From Ricinus communis (Eukaryota > Streptophyta > Magnoliopsida > Malpighiales > Euphorbiaceae): 64,000 nucleotides of DNA. The notes below the pieces were generated by a model. The model was not told the origin of the DNA and made no database searches. It saw only the letters and a list, made by a program, of their open reading frames with translations. Location: NCBI RefSeq assembly GCF_019578655.1, contig NC_063257.1, positions 15,934,001 to 15,998,000 of the forward strand, given 5' to 3'. The translations under genes and the position numbers were made by a program. Positions within the stretch are counted from its first letter, which is position 1. The number at the start of each line of letters is the position of its first letter. Below, in pieces: positions 56,017-64,000 of the stretch.

Positions 56017-57321
56017 AGGACCCTCAATGCAATCATCACGCCTTCCAATTGTGGTATCTCATCATCATTATCACTCTCTTCACTTGCTGTTTCAATCTCC
56101 CCATGGTCTCTAGCCACCATTGCCCGCTTGTTTGGACATTGTGAAGCAATATGGCCACGCCCCCAAGCATTTGAAACACTTGATGTCTCTATTCTTTCTT
56201 TGTTAATTTCGGGTTTAGATGTGTCTTTGTTGCCTGAAATGCTTTTCCCTTTGTTGTCATTGGGAATAACCTTATCATCACCTTTCTTACCTCCTTTCCA
56301 AGAATTAGACCAATGTGGCCTCCCACTCAAGTGCCCTTATATTCAAACCTTGTCATTCCCTCTAGGTTTTAGTTGCTTTTCCACCTTAATTGCAAGGTGA
56401 ACTAACTCCTCAAGCTCCACATAATGTTGCAACTCTACCCTATCAGCAATCTCCTTATTAAGCCCACCAATGAATCGTGCCATGGTAGCTTCTCTATCCT
56501 CATCCAAATCAGCCCTAGTCATGAGCATTTCCATCTCCTTATAAAAATCCTCAACACTCCTTGTACCTTGCCTCAAAGATTGGAGTCTTTGATGTAACTC
56601 CCTATGGTAATGTCCGGGTACAAAACGCCTTCTCATGATAGTTTTGAGTGCAATCCAACTACCAATAGGCTCTTCCATGTTCCTCCTCCTACTAACCACC
56701 AACTGATCCCACCAAACTATAGCATAATCACTAAATTGGGTAACCACCAATTTCACCTTTTTCTCCTCTGAAAAGTTATGGCAATCAAAGATAAGGTCAA
56801 TTCGCTTTTCCCACTCCAAATATGCCTCCTGACCGGTTTTCCCAAGAAGGTAGGAATACTAAGTTTGATACTACCCAAGTTCCTATCAACATCATCATAG
56901 TTCCCATAACCACCAAACTCACCACCAAAGTGTCCTCTACCTCTACCAAGATTTTGGTATCTCCTAGCTCCTCTACCCGTGCCTCTACCAACCCCACCAT
57001 AGGGCTCGCATTATCATACTCCTCAAAACCCTCATCAAAGTCATCCTCATTCACCCCAATTGGCTGCCCATGATTACCTTGCACATTCCCCCCTTCATCA
57101 AGCCTATTTCCCAGACCTCGGGCAAGTGCATTAATTTGGTCCATAATGGCTTGTTGATTGGTTGCCATTTCCCTTCGTTGGGCTGCCATGTCAAGTTGCA
57201 ACCTCTCCATTTGCTCATTCATATTTCTTATGCTTCGTTGCACCCTCTCATTTTCATGCATTTGTGCTGTGGGTATGCCGGTAGTTGGCACATTATTACC
57301 TCCACTAGAACCACTTGACAT
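55980..57321 (-). pseudogene. Gag of element H
   Basis: ATG at 57321 opens MSSGSSGGNNVPTTG. Then follow a charged coiled stretch (RNMNEQMERLQLDMAAQRRE) and the Retrotrans_gag domain (YAIVWWDQLVVSRRRN, SWIALKTIMRRRFVPGHYHR, GTRSVEDFYKEMEMLMTRAD). The zinc knuckle (56130-56180) ends in GHIASQCPNKR. Its first two Cys are out of frame because of a run of five C at 56160-56164. Another frame change lies near 56810. Gag would form the particle and bind RNA. Confidence 0.88.
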
Positions 57322-58338
57322 GCTGCAATAAGAGTTAGTATGCAATAAAAAAAAATCGAAGGAAATTAAGGACCTCACCAACACTCCCTCACGTGTTTAC
57401 TCTCAATTAATGGGGATGGTCACTCGCGTTTCGCACAATCAAGAATGATCACACAAGGCTGAAAACTCACACCACTCAAACTTTGTTTTCAAGGATTCTT
57501 ATGTGAATCAATAACCACACATCAAGTTATTTCACTATGCTTGTAATGCACCAAGAATTATGATCTAAAAAGCTTAGTTGAGACAAAAACGCAAAAGTCA
57601 AGAAAATTAAACAATTAGTCACGCTTTCAATAAAATTAGGACTGCAAACAAGCGAAAACTTCAAACGGATGCAAATGACATATGAAGAAACAATCTAGAT
57701 GTAATAAACAAGAAAGATGCGATTCAAACTTGAAATAGGAAAAGAAGGAACGGATTTAGGAAGCAAAAATCACAAAGAAGGTTGATCAAGAAGGAAGGTT
57801 ACCTCTTTATGCTTTAAATGTGTCAAATCTGCCCAAACTCAAAAGACACACAAAGAGGAGAATAAATGAAGGATAAAAACGAATTTAGAGCTGAATCAAT
57901 TCAAATAAGATGGTATGTATAGGGCTCAGGTCATTGGAATTTAATGTCCCTTTGAATCTTCCCAAACAGCCACCAAATCCTTATTTATGTAGGATTGTGA
58001 AAATCTCCCTAAACCTTTTAACAACCCTAATATCTATGTAATCACCCCAAGAACAATGATTTCAACACCAAATACGTTTTTTCCACTAACAAAGACAATC
58101 AAACCAATCAGACCTATTCCTTTTTTTGTTTTTTTTTTTGCTAATTCGGATCTGATATTTTTCTTTTCTTGTTTCGTTTTTTTTTTTTTTTTTTGAATCA
58201 GAATCAAAAACTACAAGAATCAAGAACTAAACAATGTAGATCTCAAGAATACCAAGAATACTTCAAGAACAATATCAAGAACTCAAGGAAAACAAACAAT
58301 AACTTAAAGAAAAGGGATAAATAACCTGATTTAAGAGC
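57322..58338 (-). other. Untranslated leader of element H
   Basis: No coding. It contains T/A runs (58120-58138 and 58177-58193) that interrupt otherwise unique leader sequence between the primer site and gag. Confidence 0.6.
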
Positions 58339-58355
58339 CAAAGCTCTGATACCAA
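58339..58355 (-). other. tRNA-Met primer-binding site of element H
   Basis: The minus strand reads TGGTATCAGAGC, complementary to the 3' end of plant initiator tRNA-Met. It is one base inside the LTR boundary at 58357. Confidence 0.88.
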
Positions 58356-58356
58356 A

Positions 58357-59062
58357 TGTTAAGAACCTCCAAGGATTAGAACCACGAACCCTAATGATTA
58401 TGAACCCGTGAATTACTATCTTAGAAACCCAAGAACAAATTAAGTTTCAAAACCCAAGAACCGCTTAAATCAGATTGCAAGGTATGGTTGATCAAGATCA
58501 GAACCTAAAGAAAACTAAGTTCTTTAAACCCTAACCCTTAACACGCCACAAGGATAGATCAATTCCTTGATAAGTGGTTTATGCATTCAATAAGAATTCA
58601 AGAATTCAAGCAAATATGCAAAGGAAACAACTACTATAATTTTATCAAAATTCGAAATTTCCAAAACACAACTTAAGGGGCTTTTTTATAGCCACCTAAC
58701 ATAATAAACCCTAGTAAAACTATTAACCCTAGCTGCCACATAAGAAAAATAGGCAATAACATTGTTCTGAACTTAAAGAAGAGATTTCAGCCCAAATATT
58801 AGCCCACATTAGTCTTCATGTATTTGGACTTGCAAAACATTAAATAAAGCCCAATCAGATGTGTCTTTACTTGGGCCTATCCTAGCATGACCAATTGGGC
58901 TTCCTTGACTAGCCCAATCTTGCATATAGCCAATTAAGGCTTCTTGTAGCTTCTTGGACCTTGACCTTGTAATTGGGCCTTGTAGCATGCTCAATGGATC
59001 CTTAGCTTTATCTTTGATTTTCTTGTTGTCCTCTCCATCAAGTCCATCTTTAAGCTTGGCCA
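58357..59062 (-). repeat. 5' LTR of element H
   Basis: 706 bp. The first 255 bp in element orientation contain the same open frame as the pol tail (59063 back to 58809), because the pol end overlaps the LTR. Confidence 0.93.
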
Positions 59063-59239
59063 TGTAGTAGCAAGGTTATAAAGACAGAGAATATTGGGTT
59101 CTTTGATGAAGGTGACGATGATAAAAGAGCGTCTTTGAACTTGAACTTGAATTATCAACAAGTGTTGGATGCTTGGTTTCATCGAGGGTCTCTATTGGCC
59201 AATGATAATTCTGTTTACATGCCAAGCAATGGCTATTAT
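59063..59239 (+). CDS. CCT-domain gene, exon right of H
   Basis: Starts at the H boundary in an open frame: SSKVIKTENIGFFDEGDDDK, then RASLNLNLNYQQVLDAWFHR and GSLLANDNSVYMPSNGYY. The 'LNLNYQxVLDAW.xRGSL' segment is characteristic of the region just before the CCT motif in CONSTANS-like and CCT-motif proteins. It ends at a GTTAGT donor (59240). The left end is cut by H, and the reading phase does not match 51968 directly, so a base was lost or gained at the junction, or an intron lay there. Confidence 0.72.
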
Positions 59240-59531
59240 GTTAGTAATTAACTCAACTTTATAAATGCTTTTCCTTTGTTACTTGTTAAAATTTTTTTTC
59301 CTGCTAACTACCTCTCTCCCTTCTTTGTGTTAAAGGCAAAAAGAAAAGTTAAAAGTCAATATATATATATAGCTCATATTCATCAACAATTAAGGGACTC
59401 ATACATTCATACATCTAAATCATTCTACAGTACCGTGTGACAATTAGATTTCAGGGTCTTCATTTTTATATATATGTGTTTATATTGTATGTGATAGAAT
59501 GCACAGCGATAATCAGTTTAAAGTTGTGTAG

Positions 59532-59681
59532 ATGGGAGAGGTGCTAGTGATGGAAGAAGAAAGAATAAGAAGGGAAGCAAGTGTCCTGAGATACAAAGAG
59601 AAGCGGCAGACTAGATTGTTCTCTAAGAAGATAAGATATCAGGTCCGCAAACTTAATGCAGATAAAAGACCTAGACTCAAG
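59532..59681 (+). CDS. CCT-domain gene, exon encoding the CCT motif
   Basis: Fifty residues between an acceptor (TGTGTAG, ending 59531) and a donor (GTGTGT at 59682). [18 protein letters not shown] leads into the CCT motif [20 protein letters not shown], then [12 protein letters not shown]. The CCT motif (about 43 residues, basic, with a nuclear-localisation half) mediates NF-Y and DNA contacts in flowering and circadian regulators. No stop or indel is seen in this exon. Confidence 0.88.
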
Positions 59682-59819
59682 GTGTGTCCTCTTTCTTAAG
59701 GAAAAAGAAAAAGATCGGATTTTTTTAGTCCAAAAAGAAAATATTGAAATTTCCCAAAAGTCACCTATCATTTTTCAACTGTATTAAAATTGTTTTTATT
59801 TTTATTTCTATTGTTGCAG

Positions 59820-59846
59820 GGACGTTTTATAAAGAGAAGTTCCTGA
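59820..59846 (+). CDS. CCT-domain gene, last exon
   Basis: Nine codons after a TTGTTGCAG acceptor: GRFIKRSS and TGA at 59844-59846. This completes the CCT motif, which usually ends GRFVKR. All exon phases (59239/59532 and 59681/59820) are zero, so the 3' part of the gene is still splice-compatible. Confidence 0.85.
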   Translation, partial: GRFIKRSS

Positions 59847-60204
59847 CAAGATTTATGCTAATATATATATATATAAGCATAAAATATCTGATGAAGAAAT
59901 ATCTTGCTCTTTGGACCTTTTTCTTGTATATGAAATGCATTGCTTCTTTGTCCAAGTGAAAAGATAGCCAAAGAAAAGCATGGAAGATTTGAGAAAATAT
60001 CTATACTTTGAGACTTTTCTTGGCAGTGCATAATTATGTTACTTTCAGAGGTGGGCCATATATGATGCCCGTCACCCATAATTGACATAATGCCATGGCA
60101 TAGCATGGTCTATCCCTGGCTTTTAGTTGTTGGACTTTCAAGCACATTGCATTTTCAATCTAATAGTAAATTGACTGTGAACTATATATATATTACATTT
60201 TAAC
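59847..60204. other. CCT gene 3' flank
   Basis: AT-rich, with no coding seen. The 3' UTR is expected here; I do not see a single clear polyadenylation signal. Confidence 0.45.
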
Positions 60205-61590
60205 CGAATTTATATGAAGGACATATTTCGCTTTGTTATCCACCAACCTATTACAAATTCTATTAACAAAGGAAAATTCAACTTGTGTGAAAGATCTCAC
60301 TACATCAAATGCTATTCCTTAGCAATTTGGATTACTTTCAAAGCATTCCCTTCAAATATTATGTTTGGCTAGTTAAAAAGTCCGCTGCCCATGTGATGCA
60401 ATCTCGAAGTGCCAGGCTTTCCAAAATGAAAGGATCCGAGATGTCTATATATACCTTTAATAATGATTGAAGAATTTGGGTGTTGCCATTTTGAGCAACA
60501 AATCCTACATTTCCTCTATTAATATGCTTTCTTGATGCAGCATCAAAATTTATTTTTATCCAATCTTGTGGTAGGATTTGTGGACTTCTCAAGACTTGTT
60601 GGTTTCTGTTGGGTTGATGCCTTTCTTCTAGTAAGGCTGACTTGTAATCCATTACCTCCTTTTGGGTTGCCTCAAATTATTACTTCTTCGAAAGTTGTTT
60701 TCCATCAAAGATCCCTTTATTTCTTGCTTTCCATATGTTCCACAACGTGAAACTGATTAGCATGATCGCCTCCTTACCATTGGCATTGCTTTGAAGATCA
60801 TTTGTGATTTTGTCCCAAACTGAGATTATTAAGTCTAAATGAAGAATTGTTTGATATGATCGCTAATGGAGATAGGCGCCATACATGTTGGGTAAACGCA
60901 CATAGGAAGAATAGATGCATATTGGTCTCTGATGGCCACACCTTTAGCATTAATCTTTTTTGCCTAGTCTTTAGTGAAGTTGAGCTCTCTAAGGTAAGGC
61001 ATTTGATAAGAGTTTCCAGAGGAATACCTTAATCTTGTTTGGGATTCTTATCTTTCATAAATGTTTCCATCTTCTATTAACATGAATAGCATTTGGAGAT
61101 TGAGAAAGCAATTGCCCTGCTTGATCTCTAGAATGCCAAACAAAGTAACCTGAGCCGACTGTATAGCTTCTTGATGAGTGATAGTGCCATACTGTATAGC
61201 TTCCTGGCTATAGCAACAACCTGACTTGTTGTAAAATATTTATACAATAGAGAAATTTTCCATGTCTTATAATTGGGATCAACAAAGTGATCCATTGTTA
61301 TATTTGCCAGATTTTGTGAGGAGGATAGTCTTGCTATCCAAGGATGTTCCAACGGTATCCATGGGTCCTTAGAAGCTTTTGTTTGGTGACCTAAGCCGAT
61401 TTGCCATCTGACCCCTTAGAAACTAACTGTCTTTCTCTATATAAACTCTTCCATCCCATGATGAATTTTATCATGTATTGCCATGGAGAATGCCTGTGTT
61501 TAGAAAATATTGCCTTTTTACCATTTCAGCCAGTAAGGAATTAGGATTCATTAGTACTCTTCAGACTTGTTTTGTAAGTAATGCTATATT
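60205..61590 (-). mobile_element. LINE (non-LTR) fragment: zf-RVT linker and RNase H
   Basis: Minus strand from right to left, all in broken frames. LMNPNSLLAEMVKRQYFL is at 61500-61555, and HFVDPNYKTWKISLLYKYF near 61260. VWPSETNMHLFFLCAF, a degenerate zinc-binding segment of LINE reverse transcriptases, is near 60910-60960. WNIWKARNKGIFDGKQ follows near 60670-60740. An RNase H-like domain is at 60359-60652 (WIKINFDAASRKH, GNVGFVAQNGN, ESLALRDCITWA), and its continuation runs to about 60205. It is the 3' end of a plant L1-type element of the kind often annotated 'putative ribonuclease H protein'. No poly(A) end is obvious. Confidence 0.75.
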
Positions 61591-61594
61591 CAAT

Positions 61595-62557
61595 TGATAC
61601 AAACGTGGCTAACTCGTGCCAAATCTATATTCAATATTGATGTCTTTGCCAAGGATCGTTCACCTAATCAAGCGAAGAAACTCTAACTCCTAACAAGACC
61701 TTTAAACAACTTATACTTAAATACTTTAATTATAAAGAATTAAAGGCTGTTTAACATAAATAAAAGTTTAGATTAAACTATGTTTATAAAATACCAAGCA
61801 TTCACTTGATAAATTCACCAAGTTCATAAGAACAAAAAAAAAGAATTAACTCCAAAATAATTAATATTCAACAACCTTTACATTGAAATTGGTACTAGCT
61901 TATATAGGTTTTAAAAACCCTAACTCTATAATGATAAGGAAGCAAATAACAATAAGACTAGGAATATAACTTCTAAACTAAAAAGGTAACTTAAAATAAG
62001 ACTCATAACTATTAATATACTTCTTTAAATGAAAAATTACTACTAAAAATTCATCCAACCCAAGCCCATCTAATAAACATGATAATTGGGCTTAAGTAAC
62101 ATGTGATATGCGGCCCATTCTTGAGCATTGGACTCCAAATAGCTTCACTTGATTATCTTGGACTTATCTTATCTTAATCATGCTTACATATGTTGAATAA
62201 AGTTGATAAGATTATCTTAAGGCTCATTATCTTGATTAAGCCCAATCTTACTTGGACTTTGGATCTCCAACCCAAGCTTCAACTCATGCTTCACAAATAC
62301 TACTAAAGCATCCTTGAACTTCTTCATGTGGGCTCCAGTTATTGATCCATCATATTTGAGTTACTTGTGTGCAATCCTAGTTGGATTAGGATTCCTAATT
62401 ATAGTAGGACTCCTAGTTGGAATAGAATTCTTAGTTGGAGTGTGATTCATAGTTGGAATAGGACTCCTTGTTAGAGTAGGATTCCTAGTTAGAGTAGGAC
62501 TCCTTATTAGAGTAGGATTCCTAGTTGAAGTAGGATTCCTTATGCTTGTAGGATTCA
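61595..62557 (-). repeat. 3' LTR of a second chromovirus-like element (J)
   Basis: Minus-strand start TGAATCCTACAAGC (62557) follows a PPT GAAAGGAGGGAATAATG. The candidate end GTATCA is at 61595, next to LINE sequence. About 963 bp. The left boundary is tentative because no second LTR is present to compare. It contains the 18-bp tandem repeat. Confidence 0.5.
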
Positions 62558-63065
62558 CATTATTCCCTCCTTTCTCGCGAGGACTCATCCTCGAATCTCA
62601 ACCTAGTCAAAATTAAAAGGAGATAAATCAACAACATTAAAAGTAACACTAACACCATAATCACCTGGTAAATCTAACTTATAAGCATTATCATTATATC
62701 CTTTATACAACTTGAAAAGGACCATCACCTCTAGGACTCAATTTAGTCCTACACATACTTAGGAACCTTTCTTTTCTAAGGTGAACCCAAATCTAATCAC
62801 CAGGTTCAAAGATCACTTTCACACACCCCTTATTAGCTCTTTAGGAAACTTTCTCATTCTTTTTCTCAATGTTCAAGCGCACCTTTCATGTATGCCTTAA
62901 AAATCAGCCTTCTTTTGACCATCTAAATCAACTCTCATATGCAAAGGCAAAGGAGATAAATCTAATGGGCTCAAAAGAATGAAATTATAAACAATCTCGA
63001 AAGGGCAATAATGAGTATATGAATGCATACTACGATTATAAGCAAACTCAATATGTGGCAAAAGA
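62361..63065 (-). pseudogene. Integrase tail of element J running into its LTR
   Basis: Minus-strand fragments correspond to 52690-53180 of H: YDGP.QVL..-like, INDNAYK-like, YGVSVTFNVVDLSPF-like (62600-62680), then FEDESSREKGGNNVNPTS across the PPT into the LTR. Upstream homology stops at about 63065 in the integrase. Many indels are present. It is related to H but a separate family. Confidence 0.65.
62370..62555 (-). repeat. 18-bp tandem repeat encoding a hexapeptide in the J LTR
   Basis: About ten units of an 18-bp motif (plus strand AGGATTCCTAGTTAGAGT and variants). Read on the minus strand in the J pol frame, it gives repeated R(N/S)PTLT-like hexapeptides from 62588 down to 62361. The unit length is a multiple of three, and no unit contains a stop. 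Confidence 0.8.
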
Positions 63066-64000
63066 TGTCACAACCAAATTTATTTATTTTTTTTTATTAA
63101 TAATTAATATTCATTAGCATGTCATTCAACATGTCATTTGTATCATGATTATATATGATCTATTTTATTATATTATGTGGTAGATAAATAAATTATTTAG
63201 TTACATATTGATTTAATTGAAAAGTAATGATTTTGGACTAAATTGGAAAGTTAGAAAGAAAGAGGATTAAATTGTAATTTGCCTATTTCTACACCAATAT
63301 ACCACCTCTTTCATTTGCTCTTATCTACGTATGCTTTCCAATTTCCTTCTCTTCTTTGTCTCTCTCATTTTTCTCCTTTCCTTCTTCAACTTTGATTTTC
63401 CAAATCAAACTCTACAAAACTTTTAGTAAGTGAAAATCAAATTCTTCTTTTAAGCTTGAAAGATTTGGGCTTTCTTAATCAAGGAAAACAAAGGTGAGTA
63501 ATTTTAATTGCTTGATTTTGCTGTAGGGTTAATGATATGAAATTGTTGATGATTATGTGTTTTGGAATTATTTAATCAAGAGTAAACATGCTTTTACTTG
63601 TGATCTTGAAGCTGAAATTTCTGGGCAGATTTTTCACTTATGATTTCGTGACCTTAGAGGCTTTATCTCAAAAATTTTCAAACATGAAAGTTGTAGGTAT
63701 AATTGTCTCAAGAATATCTCTGTAAAATGGTTTTGCAGATTGTTGAGTGAGTAGGAACTTATGAGGTTCGATTTTGCTGCTGCTTTGTTTTTGGTTCAGC
63801 AGGTGACCTGATTTTTGTGCTGACATTTTGAGGCATTTAGAGGCTGAACCAAGCAGAGAGTTAAACATGAAAGTTTTTCATTTATATATCTAGTATATGT
63901 CTGCAAAATTTCATAATTTTTGGTTGAGTATAACGTGAGATATGTTGAACTTAATATGGCCTGCCCGAAACTGTTTTAAGCAGAAATCGGGCTTAGGATT
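63066..64000. other. Unassigned AT-rich right end
   Basis: No open frame of note. Phrases such as AACATGAAAGTTGTAG and the TTTCATAATTTTTGG region look like LTR sequence of Tekay-type Ty3/gypsy elements in other plants (from memory, weak). A CT-rich stretch (63330-63385) lies within it. An LTR running off the right edge is plausible but unproven. Confidence 0.3.

Larger units (their letters stand above)
51969..59062 (-). mobile_element. Chromovirus-type Ty3/gypsy element H inserted in the CCT gene
   Basis: LTRs 51969-52674 and 58357-59062, a tRNA-Met primer site at 58339-58355, gag, protease, RT, RNase H, integrase and PPT, all on the minus strand. Pol runs past the PPT into the 3' LTR, and the integrase tail resembles chromoviruses of the CRM/Reina side (inference). 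No target duplication is visible: CCCCC on the left, TGTAG on the right. Frameshifts in gag and pol mean that it is not autonomous. Confidence 0.9.

Noticed and set aside
63066..64000. 5' UTR and first intron of a host gene (CT-rich leader, GGTGAGTAA donor-like site near 63492)
   Set aside because: No coding sequence follows before the window ends, and the wording resembles LTR sequence. Left unassigned.

Overview
This window is plant nuclear DNA, most likely from a eudicot. It is AT-rich, and I judge by eye that more than 80 percent of it is nested, decayed retrotransposons. The recognisable host sequence is one CCT-domain gene, split by a retroelement, and one decayed FRIGIDA-like gene. I found no tRNA gene, bacterial-type operon or CRISPR array. 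I cannot name the species. Names C, D, F, B, E, G, H, J and I below are my own labels for elements.

Positions 1-17336 hold element C (plus strand), a pol-less Athila-like Ty3/gypsy relative that enters from the left edge and ends with a 3' LTR at 15898-17336. It is interrupted by element D (minus strand, 716-14281). D is a head-to-tail arrangement: LTR 12821-14281, gag, pol, an extra ORF, LTR 1806-3016, then a second truncated gag. A 194-bp piece of C is present on both sides of D. Positions 17337-24549 hold AT-rich DNA, two oppositely oriented plant-mobile-domain (PMD) remnants, and a Tat/Ogre-like LTR (20933-22914) preceded by tandem repeats (element I).

Positions 24550-37651 are element F (plus, Athila-like, dead pol, no protease). 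It carries a complete non-autonomous element B (29392-35531, 5-bp target duplication) and a roughly 400-bp insertion with 5S rRNA similarity (35631-36028, Cassandra-like). F abuts element E (minus, about 37652-46865), a close relative of D truncated at both ends. Positions 46866-48519 are unique sequence with the FRIGIDA-like pseudogene. Element G (plus, 48520-50690) is an LTR plus a gag stub.

From 51653 to 59846 lies a CCT-domain gene (plus strand). It is broken by element H (minus, 51969-59062), a chromovirus-type Ty3/gypsy element with 706-bp LTRs that differ at about seven sites. Beyond it are a LINE fragment (60205-61590, minus), the 3' end of another chromovirus, J (61595-63065, minus), and unassigned AT-rich DNA to the right edge.

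Patterns shared by the Athila-like elements recur across the window. They have a tRNA-Asp-type primer site, arrays of CACGG/CCGTG half-sites about 200-450 bp inside every LTR, and a duplicated polypurine-tract motif bounding a noncoding block of 1.3-1.5 kb. There is also an extra ORF between pol and the 3' LTR in D and E. B and C have replaced pol with a short acidic reading frame. No retroelement here looks competent to move by itself.
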